Shown here piece by piece: positions 31,301 through 41,235 of a stretch of 64,000 nt of DNA. Source of the DNA: Undaria pinnatifida (Eukaryota > Sar > Phaeophyceae > Laminariales > Alariaceae); assembly GCA_012845835.1 (NCBI GenBank), contig JABAKD010000002.1, forward strand, positions 11,320,120 to 11,384,119, written 5' to 3'. Within the stretch, counting starts at the first letter, position 1; each line of letters opens with the position of its first letter. The translations under genes and the position numbers were made by a program. Under the pieces are notes generated by a model, which ran no database searches, was not told where the DNA came from, and saw only the letters and a list, made by a program, of their open reading frames with translations.

Positions 31301-34300
31301 GCTACTCCACGCCTACTCGGGATCACTCCTACTGAACGAGAAAACCCCACGATTCATGACAAGTTTAAAAATGGTGACATTCTCACATTTGGGAAGAAAA
31401 AAGGTACCTGGTACATTTTTTTTGCCACGAGCTGTGAGATTTGTTTTTTTTTTAATTTTTCGAAAGTCTCTCAAACTCACGATTCGTGTGGCAAATATCA
31501 TGATTCGCGAAAACGTCAGTTTTTATTTGTCGTAAAAAATAAATAACACGACGTACACTTCAGATGTGAGATCGAGATTTTTGACGAAACTCCTCTTTTC
31601 TGCAATCTGTGTGTGATGCTTCGATCGGCCACGTTACGGGTGTATCTCCTCAGAGAGGATACCGGTTCGTAACATTTTTTTGTTGCTCGTTAGGAATGCC
31701 CCTGATTTCCCTTCACTGTAGCACTGTACTTGTTTTTGGTAGGAGATGTCGAGGGACAAAAAATTGTTGTGTAGTCTACAGCACAGGCGACCTAACAACA
31801 ATCAGAAACACCATCCCAGGATGGGTTTCTTATTTAGGAGAGGGTGCGCTGTACACAAACATCATTCAGTGTACCGGGTGAATAAGTCGTCATTTTCTTG
31901 TAATTTTCAGCGTGAATTTTCTTCTTATCCTGTTTCTCGTTAAGTGTCCTGTACTGTAGTGGGTGGTGTTATATCCCCAGCACTGCACGTCCACTTACCC
32001 TTTGTTTCTGGTACGAAATGTCGCGGAAGAAAATAGTTATGGAGTGCGCCGCGCGGTCTCGCTTTCGGTCCTCCACCCTCTTCTTCAGCCGCTCCACGCG
32101 CTCGCGGCGAACCGCTTCCCACTTGTCAGCCCGAACTTTCCACCTCCGCCACATCCTTCTAATCACCACAGACGCGAGCGCGCGTTTTTCTCGCAGTCGA
32201 CAAACAAACAACCGATCGCGCACACCGAGGAACGCGGCTTGTATGAGGCAAGCCGCAAGTCGACTTGTTTCCGCCGACCTTGAGGGGTCCGCGATGATTA
32301 TCTTGCCCAGGTTGCGACCCGGGCGACGTGTGGCGGTCGGGCGGTCTGTGACTGCCCGAGCGCGCGCGCGGGCGGACATGCTGGAAGAGCTGGCCTGAAG
32401 AGAAGACGGAGCCGTGGACCATTGGGCCGTGGACCAGTCCGCAGGAAAGGCCGCCGCCGACGGTCTACCTTCTATAGAACACCCAGGAGCGACATCAATG
32501 TACGCAAAAGAAGAAGCATGTCCGGGAGGGGATCCGGAACGCAAACCGGTACCCATGCGGCGAAGTTGGCGTAACGGTGCGGTACGCGGCTGTAAACGCG
32601 TGTTTCGGCACCTTCCTGTCGCTGCCCTCGCTGACGCAAGAGAGGAAGGGAGCATCATCCCTGTAGATGCGGTTTTAGCTCTATCGTTAAAAGTACTCCA
32701 GTCGAGGTTATCCCTACCGTTGGATGAACCCCAGTCGGCATTCCGCTCGCCGTGCGACATGCCCCAGCCGAAGTTAAGCCTGTCGCTGTTTTCTTCTCCC
32801 GCTCTGTCCGCTACCCGTCCTTCGTCCGCGGTAACACGGACCCCTCTCCGCCCACCAAAGGTGCCCGTTCCAGCAAGTGAGGTGTCGCTAGCCGTAGAGG
32901 CACGGGTTTGTCGTTGTTGTCTGCTTCCACCACTTGGGGGCGCTGTAAACACTCGCCTGCACTGCCCCCCCTCCTCCCATCCAAAACAATCCGTCGCTGA
33001 AGTTAGCCGAGTCATACCGACATGCCTCTCCTGCAGGGTGCTTTTTAAGCCCTCTGTAGAGCTTCGCAGCGCCAGTGATTCCATTAATGACCGGCTTTCC
33101 GCCCTTGGTTTGCGTAGGATATCACTCGCTCGTCTAGCGTCGGCAACCGCCTCCCGCGCCTCAGACTCCCGCTTTTCTTCGAAAGCGCATTCCTCGCGGA
33201 GTACACGTTCTGCAGTAACACCCTTGCAGCGGATGGACTCCGGTAAAGGCGGGATCAGAGGTATGTCAAGGTTGCCCTCGCTACCCCAACGCACCTCCTC
33301 CTCCTCCCCCGACGATAGCTCGCACGGCATTCCCTCGCTTTCGAACGATCCCAACGCGGGAAGGTGTGGGTCGATTGATGTCTGTGTTGACCCAGCGTTT
33401 ATTTCCGACATCCAGAACCCACCGACACTATTGCAACCCGTCACCGCGGGCGAGCTTGCTTCAGCACCCGATGATCGCGCCTGGATGTGTGTTTCTGAAG
33501 CGCTGGAAGTCCTTGACTCTGATGATGTTTTTGGTTTGTGCCCGGTGTCGGTGTCGTTGTCAACGTGATGGGGCTGTTCTTGTGCGATTTGTCGGTGAGG
33601 TGGAGGGGAGGACGGGTCGCTGCCAGCGCTACAGGTGCTACTGTTGGTGTTGGCGTTGGTGTGTGTGTTTGAGTTGGTGTTGGTGTTAGTGTTGGTATTG
33701 ATGTTGGTGTTGGTGTTGGTGTTGGTGTTGGTGTTGGTGTTGGTGTTGGTGTTGGTGTTGGTGTTGGTGTTGGTGTTGGTGTTGGTGTTGGTGTTGTCGT
33801 TGGTGTTGGTGTTGGGGCTGGTGTTGATGGTGGTGTTGCTGTTGCCGTCGCTGGTGTTGCTACTGGTATGGGTCCCGTTGCTGGTGCTGTTCGCCCGAGA
33901 GCGAGAGTGGCGACGTCGGTTGCTATCTCTGCGCCGTTGCAATCGCCGCCGCACAGCAATCTCCTCGTGCCGCTCCTCATGATTTCGTCGCAGCGCCGCG
34001 CACACATCTAAATTATCAGGAGGGAGCAGAAACGGGTTACGACAGACAGAAAACCCTAGCCAGGCAGTGACAGGAGCGGACGCGCTGGTGTCGTCAAGAA
34101 ACTCAAGGTCGTGAGCCATCTTCACAAGATAATTGTGACCTTTCCACCGGAAAATGGGACAGCTGTTGTCGCGGTGAAAGTGGTTTTTAATGTGCGTTCC
34201 CTTGTGAAACATGAGATGGCTGTTTTCGTCGCTAAGGTAACTCTTAAGGTGCGTTTCCTTGTCCCCGTCGAAACTGTAACCGTTGGCGTCGGTGATGAGT

Positions 34301-37300
34301 TCGACCGCTGTACTGCCTCTCGCCATTTCTTCCTCCGGTGTCACTTTTTCGTCGAATGTTGAAGGCTGCACTCCGAGAAGCGCATTTTGATTGCTGGTGT
34401 TTCGAATTCGATTATCGCCTTCATCTTCGCCCACGCTTTCACCACACCTAACCTCTGCTTGCGAAAACGGATGGATCGTTGGCTTCCGGTCGCTGAAGCT
34501 TTGTCGTGGGGAGAGCGATTTGCTTGAGCGGAGCTGGCGGCATCCTTCCTTTTGGGATGTAACGAATGTGGCCTGGACAAAAACATGGGGTGGTCAAGGG
34601 CTGGGGCTCGCGTCAAAAAACGACGCGACACCTTATAGTAGACAGATACAAAACAGATTGGCGCAATGAGTTTTGCTCGGGACGGAAACTGCGGAAATAC
34701 TTCGAAATGACTTTTGTCTTTTTTCGTTTTATCCTCCTCTCGATGAGGAAAAACAGCGTTCAAGCTCATCTCGCTTCAACGTATTTTCATGTCATATCGT
34801 GTGTCAATGTAACTCAATCGTGTTCGCAATCCAGCGCTAGCCGGCGTATCGTTCAGTTCCTGTGGTAGCGACAGCGCGAGCTGTCTTTCCCGGCGGTCAC
34901 TGTTACAACTACAACAGCGCAAGCTGCCGTTGTGTACGGATGCGTGAGTATATCGACCCGATCTGATCCCTGGAGATCAGGTGCGGTGGAGATAGCCACC
35001 GGGAACTCCATGATTCCGGGTAGTGTGGGACTTACCAAGCTAGCCCACCAATAAAACCCTCCGCTATGAGAAAAAAGCCTCCCACCGGACTTGGTCCATT
35101 ACGGTTCATCCTACCCATTGATCCTCGACATTTTCGCAAGATACGGGCGGGTGTGCAGTATTTTTTACCGCTGGTCCTCGGACACCCCATCGAACTTGTC
35201 GCAAATGTCCGAAGGGATGCCCGACAACTACAAAACAAAAACCAGTGTCTCCAAAACAACGTTGCATTATCCGCTCGAGAGCAACGCCATGTAGAGTGTT
35301 GCACAACCTTGCATTAAATCTGCAACCTGCACGCACAAAGTCTTCTATTTAGATTTTGTCGAGGCAGCATCCAGAATCAAGGGATAGCATCACTATGCAG
35401 TGGGGGCCTCCCTATGGTGCTAGTTGCATAGTGCCTATTGCTGGCAGAGTGCTGGATAAATCGCTTGGCACGACTAGAACTCGCTATGCTACTGCAGTAC
35501 CAGTATCAGTACTATACCCATTAGTGCCGGTGTCCGGTATACTGCCGGTAGTGTTGGCTGGCATATACCGGCACTATAAAGGAATGAGTACACCACTGGA
35601 ATATCAAACGGACGTGTACTACACACTTGAGCAGCAGCGTTTTTACTGCGAGTCATCCCACGGTAAGGGTTGCACCTTATGGGCCAAAGGTTTCTGATAA
35701 TGTTGTTGTTGTTGTTGTTGTCAATGTTGTTGTTTTTGTCAATGTTGTTGTTACGGTTGAACTCCTCAAATGTGGAATTATCGGTTAGTACGATAACTTT
35801 ACCAGCGCGTTTGTTTCAGGACTGACGCATAGAAATGTTGGTAGGGTGCGCGGACGAATGACTTCGAAGTCATGTTTCGGGTGTGTGAGATGTTGAGCTC
35901 CTCATGTTAGGAGCGCAGAAATTTGTCAGAATCTGCTGCTTCTCTGGCGTGGGATGACTCCCGCGTAGTAATAGAGCGGGTTGAGGCAGTCAGCACCTAG
36001 CAAGAAACTGAAATACTGATTCAGGCTGGCTTTCTGGTTTGGCAGAGGGTGCGATCTGCACCAAGTTAGGTTCGTGTGAATACCAGCCTGACTTTCTCGT
36101 TAACTTGTTTATTATACGACATCCTGCACCGTATCCATGGAGGCGGTTGACAACCAGCCCTTTCTTTACAGCTCACCCGCCACTTGCCCACGGCCTCAAC
36201 CGTCGCGAAGGTGATGGCCCGTAGTTGGGCTAACACCACCCTAAGTTCCTTCTGCTCCTCGTGCAGAGTGTTCCTGAAACCGACCGAAAGCCAACCGTAA
36301 GCGCGCGACAGGACATGTCACGACCGCGTTCCGGGAAAACGATTACGATGGTATATCTGTCGCCAGAAAACTCGCGCAGTAGACGACGCGTGCTACGATA
36401 GAGGTGCGCCAACCATTGTTTTTTCTAATACTACCCCTCAATTTGGGAGCTTAAGACCTCTCCCAAAAACCGATTTGGAGAAAAATCAAGACTGCTACCG
36501 GAAGAAAAAATGCCATGACCTAGGTGCAAAACAAAAACCACGCCCACAAAATAGCGAAAATCCGACGATTTTGGGTTAAGGAGCCCCGTCATTCAGAAAC
36601 CATTTCAGGCGAAAAGTGCTTCCTCTACCGTAGCACGCGTCAGACCAAAGCTAGGGGGGGGGGGTAATTTTCTTGGGCTTCTTTGGCAGTGGTTCGGGGT
36701 CACTCGCCGCGGGTGACCCACCTGTTCCCATGTGATCCTTAGCTTTCGTGGTGTCTTAAATTTGCGGTGTGAGTCCGCAAGAGAATGGCTAGCTACGCTA
36801 CGCTTCGCCCAGCAAATCACCTAAAATTGTTTTTTCGGTGAGGTACAGAGTTACTCGTGCGAGTGGTTTAAACACCCGGATGTGATAAACGGGAGGTGCA
36901 GCGGATTCTAAGTGCAGCGGATTCTAAGAATTTTCTGAGCTCCAAACATGAGAAGCTGGCTGAATACCTCCCCCGCTGGATGACTTCGAAGGCAGTCCGT
37001 CGCTCAATCCGACCAACAGTTCTATGTGCTAGGCCTAAAGCAATTATGCTGGTAAAGGCATCAGAACAACCGGTAGTTCCCCAGGTGAGCCGCTCGACCA
37101 TCAAAAATATATATACCACGTATGACCCGAAACTTTCAGCCCCTACTGTGATGCCATGGATGACTCGGGGTACCCCCCACACCCTAGCCTTGGTCAGTAG
37201 GACATTTGAAGCTTTGTTCGCCTTGAGTCGCTAGCAACGCAAGCAGCAAGATACTTGAAACGGTCGGCAACTTGAGTGCGTTGGTGTGCGGGTTGAGATA

Positions 37301-40300
37301 TTGAACAATAAGCCGAAAAACAAATCGCCGGTCCTAGTATTGTTACACGATGAGGTTCCCCGTCGCTTCTAGGTGAAGGAGAATGCCCCTGTACTCCACT
37401 TATAGGACATCAAATTACTTCCTGCTGGAGGATAACCTCCTGCATGAAATCTGACACCTCGATTCCTGTTGGCGACTTCCTCCATGCGTCAATGGCTGAG
37501 CGTCTGGCGCTAATTTTTCACATTCTAAGCCCGCCGGGGCTAGGTAGGACACATGTTCTAGTACGTGATTACCCATTTTAACACCGCTAATAATGGTTCC
37601 CCACAAATTCCACGTAGATTGCAGTGATATACAATGCTGTGGGTGCAGGTCTACAACGGTTAAGCTCGCCGCAGATGAAATCGCGACGAACGTTCTATTT
37701 CAGGTCAACAAACTTGATGACAGCTTCAATAAAAATAAAAATTAGCTGATCCGCCATACTGTTCTTGACGATGCCTTCAATATAGATTAAAAGCACCCAT
37801 TTGGCTGATGCAAGTACACCGCTCCGTGTTCTTCCCGTTTTATAGCCAAATTGATTCGCACCTAACAATGCTCGTGGCGCAGGCCACGTCGTCCGGGGGT
37901 GGCTTTCCGTGGCATCGACGAAACCTGGCCTCCCACCGCAGCCTATCCTGGAGCTGGTGGCAGTGACGACGCAGCCGTCTAATCAGCCTTCGAAGAGTCA
38001 CGATTAGTCTGTGATCGAGAGCGCGGAAATATGGTCGGGCGAATAGCGAAAGTTGTTGACTATCGAGGCAGGTGTGCGGTACAGTATCGCGCATCCCCTA
38101 TGGTTGTTGCTGAAACACCACCCTCTCCATGTCATTACGAAAATTGTCGGTGTCATGGCAACACCATCCACTTGATGCTATTGCAACACCAGCCTGCAGA
38201 CCAGGTATGATACATGATGTGCAAGATAGGCACGAGTTACTCTGGTTGGACAGTGACGATTAGCCTGCGCCAAGCGGTTTGCATGGTATCTGGAGAAATA
38301 TTGAAAAGCTGCTTATAATGTATGGTACAGAACGATATTGTGTACCCCTTTGGTGTCGTTGCAACACCACCCTCTCAGTTTGTCCAGTAAAGCACCTGAA
38401 CCTCTCTCCCTCTCTCCTCTCTCCTTTAGTACAGACTTTTCAGTCCCGAAAAACAGAAGTCGGGTGTGATTGTGTACTCACATGGACAAAGCATTTCAGA
38501 TCAACTATATTGCGACGCCGTCGTGCCTACAAACCAGGTACATACGATGTGAGAGTTGAGTCCCAGGTATTCTCGGTATAGATGCGTGTGTGTTGATGTT
38601 CGGTAGTATTTTATTTTTGCGCAATACCCAAACTAAACTATTATCACTATCGCTACGAGTATATTCACTACCTGCCCGAAAATAAATATAAGCTCGATAT
38701 GGACAATGCTTGAAAAACGAAATTCCGAGGTCTTTGGCAGGGAATGACAATTGAGCATCCCTGGGCCAACCAATGGATGCTTCAATCATTTTTGATATAT
38801 CTGACATGGGGATACGATTGTCAACGAGTCTTGGGTTTATGATAGCCGTACCTTATGGCCTCAATTCCATATCGAGCCTGTATGTCTTGTGTTTTTCATG
38901 TCGAGCTTATATTTGTTGTCGTATTGGTACTTGTTTTTGGGTGGACAAATGGTAACCCCGTGCACCTTTCTCGAACTAGAATAGTCTTCATCACGTCCAG
39001 TTCCGTCGTGATTCCGACAATGCCCAGTCTTGGTTCACTCGTCCGCGGCCTGACGTCGGACCCCAGGAGCGACTTCGCGTTGCGGTTTAGCTTTCGCTGT
39101 GGCCCACACGTTGTCGCGTCGATGGGTGGTCCAGCCAAGGAAAAAACAAGGAGAAGGAGAAGCAAGATTAAGGCCAATAGGCACATGCTGCGGACACAAC
39201 CGACACATTCTGGTATGGTTCATTGCTTGCCCCTGCGCGAAACAAGCCAAGGGAAGGGGAACACAGCAAGGAGCGACGGACACATCCTGCGGGAACCACC
39301 TGCGCGTGCTAGAAATTTCTATTGTGCCAAACCAAGGAAATGCAAGAAAATATATATGTAGCAATAGACATATGCTGCAGAAACAGCCCACAAGTTCTGG
39401 TAACGTCTATTGTTTGCCCCGGAATTCCTGCGCGAGGAGTATTTGAGGAAGGCGGCAGTGCTTGTGGTGCAGAGTTATGCTCGTCCACCCATCCATGTAC
39501 GGAATAAAAGAAAATAATTAAATGATCCATTTTATCATCAAATCCGCCGTCGGCGTAGCTTGAGTTAAAAGCCGCGCAGGCAGAATGAATGAGATATGAA
39601 ACCGTTCGGAATGAGCGGAGGGGTGAGCGGAAGGGTGGTGTTAGTTGTGCCGCCTACTGTGCGAAGATATCAAGCACACACCAATGAAGTTGAAGCACGT
39701 CTTAAAACAACACCTCGTACACTTTGGCATATCAAACTCTCGGCCAGACATTTAAGGTCGCTGTGTGTGCCATTCTTGGGATGAGACGTCGTACACTCTG
39801 ACTTAACAGACTCTCTTATAGCTGTGAACCTTTGGTCCAGGGCAGCAGCGGTGAAACTGACTACCAAAACACGCGAAGGGTCATGTGGCGGAATCTCAAA
39901 CGTCTAAGGTAAGTCGCTGTGTGTGCCCCGCTTCGCTTCCGCTTTCCGCACCTTAGCTCGATCCTGCGACTTCGTCTCCCGCGCTGCTTCCACCGCGTTA
40001 ATCACCCCCCTGCACTCGAGCCCCGCACGCGACAAAGAAGGCTCAATGTCGCATATAGCCCGAAAAGGCGTAACCGCGTTACTCCAAGGCTCCAGCGACC
40101 GTTCCTCGGGGGACAACCTCAATACTATTCCGCCGCACGCGCCAGGGATACCCGGGTACCCCATCCCCTGTTTATCGATCGAAGGCTCGGGTGGGCTCAC
40201 GGGACTAGCGTCACCACTCTCAGCAAAGGCGCCATATTCTCCATTCACGTCTTTCACTCCACAAGCAACGCTTGCCACGCCCGCGGCATTACCTGCTTTG

Positions 40301-41235
40301 CGGGTGCTGTTTCCACCACCGATACGTGGCCGCCAGTTCCTGCGCTCACATTCTTGCGCAGTTTTTGCCCGTCGCGTGTCCTCTGACATGCTCCGAAACA
40401 AGCTTCGATCGTGTTGTTGAGTACTTTTATATCGCTGTGCGTCTGTCATGCTTCGAGACAAGCTACGATCGCATTGTTGCGCAGTTTTAGCCCGTTGCGT
40501 GTCCTCCGTCATGCTCCGAGACATGCCCACGGCTTTCGTCGCTCGAGGTCTCCGAGACGCCGGCGCAGACCTCACGGGGGATATCATCGGCGAGGAGATC
40601 GAGCGGGTGATAGGAGGCGGTGTTGGTGTACTACACCTGGTCCCCACCCTAACGTCTGTGTCTTTGCTAAGCGAGTTGCAAGAAGCCAGTCGACCCACGC
40701 TGAGGCGGGTGGTGTCGCCAGCAACACCGTCTTGTTGTGGAAAGTCGCGCCCCCCGCGGTTAGTCTGAACGTCTTTCGATCCTGACTTGTGTGGATCCGA
40801 CCCGTCACCACAGTTGTCGTTGTGAGCACCGACATTATCTTCTGGCATAACTGTGGACTGCTTGCACTTGGAATCGTTTGTTGGACACGCTAGCTCTAGA
40901 GGGGTAGATTTTTTTGGCACTAGCGCGAGCTCCGTCGAAGATGCTTTCTCCGAGAACCGCTGCCGCGAGAGCTGACGTGCCCCACCTGAAGGCCTTCCAC
41001 GACGACGTTTGTTGCTGGCGGCGGTATTGTTCCCCGTAGTATCAGCGTCACACTGCTCGTCCTGTTTTTCGGGGCGGTTTCGACCCGCTGACGCTCTTGA
41101 CTTGGGGAGGGGAATACCATCTGCATAATCGCGTGTGGTGGGACCGGAAGCCCTCCGGGTTCGCAGCTCCCGCAGCCGTTCGGTTTGGTGGTGTCTGCGT
41201 GATAGCCTTCCGGGACCAAACCTGAGCAGATGCAT
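28146..41235 (-). CDS. Large disordered IQ-motif (calmodulin-binding) protein, partial model
   Basis: Minus-strand exons at 41235-39952, 34454-31999 and 28346-28146 are grouped by strand, order and character. The last two clearly belong together, since IQ-like helices end one (LIQAAF...REKRALASVVIRRMWRRW) and begin the next (AAIVIQGCVRRFQKARK). IQ motifs bind calmodulin or EF-hand light chains. The protein is otherwise low-complexity (S/T/N/R-rich). Upstream and downstream exons are not all found, and joining the 40-41 kb exon to this gene is inference. Its 5' end is divergent from PACRG across ~1.4 kb, so a shared promoter region is possible. Confidence 0.55.
28445..28575 (+). repeat. Dispersed 'GRST' module, copy 2, between poly-G tracts
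   Basis: ATGGCCGTAATCGTATGACC, ATAGACCCTCGCACCCC and ACTATGCCGGGGCGGAGCAC then GGGTTTTCACCAACCAGGC match copy 3 (48846-48975) closely and copy 1 (495-625) more weakly. It begins and ends beside long G runs. Confidence 0.8.
28656..28715 (-). pseudogene. Degraded copy 1 of the IQ exon 5' end (exon echo)
   Basis: Minus-strand TAATAG then GTTACGGCCATCGC, CACACGTCGATTCCAGAAG and CCAGAAGGATGG repeats the IQ exon start. The translation VTAIACTRRFQKTRR has lost the IQG core. It lies 355 bp upstream of the true exon start. Confidence 0.8.
28820..28860 (+). repeat. Poly-G tract (G run of about 25)
   Basis: GGGAGGGGGA followed by an uninterrupted G run. Similar runs lie at 245-290, 481-503, 625-640, 28408-28460 and 28570-28640. 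Such tracts can form quadruplexes and are also prone to assembly error. Confidence 0.9.
28857..28915 (-). pseudogene. Degraded copy 2 of the IQ exon 5' end (exon echo)
   Basis: Minus-strand CATAG then GTTGAGGCCACCGCCATCCT, GCGTGCGTCGATTTCAGAA and a stop. It matches the true exon until the RFQ codons and then diverges. Its start is ~204 bp from copy 1. Confidence 0.75.
29016..29080 (-). CDS. IQ exon copy 3: intact IQ motif, possibly a real short exon
   Basis: Minus-strand acceptor TATACAG, then codons VKVVAIQGYVGRSKKARRGG. The IQ core is intact, unlike the other copies, and the frame equals that of the true exon. A short micro-exon adding an IQ motif is possible, but no clear donor is visible before the similarity ends, so it may be another echo. 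Confidence 0.4.
29165..29235 (-). pseudogene. Degraded copy 4 of the IQ exon 5' end (exon echo)
   Basis: The minus strand reads IGVQGFVHRFQKARRVG in the same frame as the true exon (VIQGCVRRFQKARKLE). The acceptor AG is not preserved. Spacing to copy 3 is ~150 bp. Confidence 0.72.
29372..29662 (+). mobile_element. MITE family 1, copy 6
   Basis: Left end CTATCCTGCGGTAAGTGTGC and right end GACCCCTACCGTGGGATGAC. The interior has GAGCTCCTCACATGAGGAACTC (hairpin), ACTTCGAAGGCATTCGTTCG and TGAGGAGCTCAAT. Just before the 3' end, GGTATACCTTTTTTTGGCGC is present twice in tandem. Confidence 0.83.
30100..30260 (+). repeat. Dispersed repeat family 4, copy 1
   Basis: AAGCAGAAATACCATCCCAGG, then TTTCTTGTTCTGGAGGGGGT and ACGCTAACTTCAG. 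It recurs at 31790-31940, 35995-36130 and 60975-61160 with the palindrome-like CCCAGGCTGGG at the centre. It is possibly a non-autonomous element. Its ends are not resolved. Confidence 0.6.
30260..31780. other. No supported gene; intron or intergenic sequence
   Basis: A CAGTTAGTCAA-type short repeat occupies 30340-30560. Minus-strand ORF 31350-31027 (with IPIACVIRVGFLHAGNVVLL) looks protein-like but has no recognised motif or clear splice sites. The sequence lies between two IQ-protein exons, so it would be intron if the model is right. Confidence 0.4.
31790..31940 (+). repeat. Dispersed repeat family 4, copy 2
   Basis: CAGAAACACCATCCCAGGAT then GGGTTTCTTATTTAGGAGAG and GGGTGCGCTGTACACAAAC, shared with the copies at 30100, 35995 and 60975. 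Confidence 0.65.
31999..34454 (-). CDS. Long exon of the IQ protein with (TN)n tract
   Basis: About 820 codons open on the minus strand. Order: an acidic start (GEDEGDNRIRNTSNQNALLG), a folded-looking part (RWKGHNYLVKMAHDLEFLDD, AWLGFSVCRNPFLLPPDNLD), an arginine-rich stretch, a Thr-Asn repeat tract encoded by an AACACC array (33640-33880), a long S/T/R-rich disordered part and C-terminal IQ-like helices (CLIQAAFLGVRDRLFVCR, VVIRRMWRRWKVRADKW). The acceptor is probably GCAAGCAG just before 34454, and the donor AGG followed by GTAAGT at 31998. Plus-strand ORFs in the same interval are shadows. Confidence 0.78.
33640..33880 (-). repeat. AACACC hexanucleotide array inside the IQ-protein exon (encodes Thr-Asn)
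   Basis: An in-frame hexamer array giving TNTNTN runs. The unit is a multiple of three, so length change keeps the frame. All three plus-strand frames are also open here, which explains the opposite ORFs. Confidence 0.93.
34725..34940 (+). repeat. Dispersed repeat family 3, copy
   Basis: TTTTATCCTCCTCTCGATGAG, GTTCAAGCTCATCTCGCTTC, AACGTATTTTCATGTCATATC and AATCCAGCGCTAGCCGGCG follow the same order as 19195-19440, including the later CAGCGCAAGCTG block. Confidence 0.7.
35651..35958 (-). mobile_element. MITE family 1, copy 7 (reverse), with (GTT)n
   Basis: Starts AGTCATCCCACGGTAAGGGT and ends CTCTGGCGTGGGATGAC. Reverse-complement family blocks (ATGACTTCGAAGTCATGTTT, TTGAGCTCCTCATGTTAGGAG) are present. 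A GTTGTTGTTG array lies just inside the first end, the same place and unit (as CAACAA) as in the copy at 58800-59157. Confidence 0.82.
35995..36130 (+). repeat. Dispersed repeat family 4, copy 3
   Basis: AGAAACTGAAATACTGATTC then AGGCTGGCTTTCTGGTTTGG, CAGAGGGTGCGATCTGCACC and ATACCAGCCTGACTTTCTCG match the other three copies in order. Confidence 0.6.
36385..36642. mobile_element. MITE family 2, clearest complete copy (~258 bp)
   Basis: Terminal inverted repeats GACGCGTGCTACGATAGAGG and CCTCTACCGTAGCACGCGTC are nearly perfect (one mismatch). The interior has GCCATGACCTAGGTGCA and CGACGATTTTGGGTTAAGGAG then CCCGTCATTCAGAAA. There is no coding capacity. Other members: 17676-18442, 50866-51112, 55661-56302 and partial copies. 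Confidence 0.9.
36878..37166 (+). mobile_element. MITE family 1, copy 8
   Basis: GTGCAGCGGATTCTAAG appears twice at the 5' side, then TTTTCTGAGCTCCAAACATG, ATGACTTCGAAGGCAGTCCG and GGTAGTTCC. The 3' end is CCCCTACTGTGATGCCATGGATGAC. The left terminus is diverged. Confidence 0.72.
37859..38063 (-). CDS. Candidate exon, arginine-rich helix (low confidence)
   Basis: The minus frame encodes SQQLSLFARPYFRALDHRLI, VTLRRLIRRLRRHCHQLQDR and LRWEARFRRCHGKPPPDD. This is an IQ-like basic helix lying between the 41 kb and 34 kb IQ-protein exons on the same strand. A donor TTAG followed by GTGCGA is possible, but no acceptor in matching phase is clear. Confidence 0.35.
39175..39425 (+). repeat. ~90 bp unit repeated three times
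   Basis: Units at ~39178, ~39276 and ~39363 share CA.ATGCTGC.G.A.ACA, CC.ACA.GTTCTGG or similar, then CTATTG(T)TTGCCCC/TGCC. On the minus strand each has a T-rich tract ending CTGCAG, so it may be another duplicated splice-acceptor region. The parent exon is not identified. Confidence 0.6.
39753..39935 (+). repeat. Local duplication at the 3' edge of the 40 kb exon
   Basis: AAGGTCGCTGTGTGTGCC (39753) and AAGGTAAGTCGCTGTGTGTGCC (39907) flank ~150 bp. The copy resembles the other exon-edge duplications. Confidence 0.6.
39952..41235 (-). CDS. Disordered protein exon, probably 5' part of the IQ protein
   Basis: About 428 codons open on the minus strand, starting at an ATG at 41235 (MHLLRFGPGRLSRRHHQTER). 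A possible acceptor CTGCTCAG immediately overlaps that start. It is rich in R/S/T/D. A 21-residue repeat occurs three times: SRSMTEDTQRAKTAQQCDR, SRSMTDAQRYKSTQQHDR and FRSMSEDTRRAKTAQECER. It may end at AAG followed by GTGCGG (39951) or run to a stop at 39904. No known domain. Membership in the IQ gene is inferred from strand and position. Confidence 0.6.

Noticed and set aside
32414-33568. 384 aa plus-strand ORF
   Set aside because: Shadow of the minus-strand IQ-protein exon, which has the IQ helices, splice sites and a coherent composition.
36230-36412. Minus ORF with FSGDRYTIVIVFPERGRDMS
   Set aside because: Its start lies in the MITE family 2 terminal repeat and no splice sites fit neighbouring exons.
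38505-38807. 100 aa minus ORF considered as an IQ-locus exon
   Set aside because: No motif, no acceptor or donor in phase, AT-rich codon use unlike the accepted exons.
39919-40785. Plus-strand ORFs of 106-165 aa
   Set aside because: Antisense to the long minus-strand exon; no motif. A GTAAGT-like string at 39909 on the plus strand is not supported by any upstream exon.
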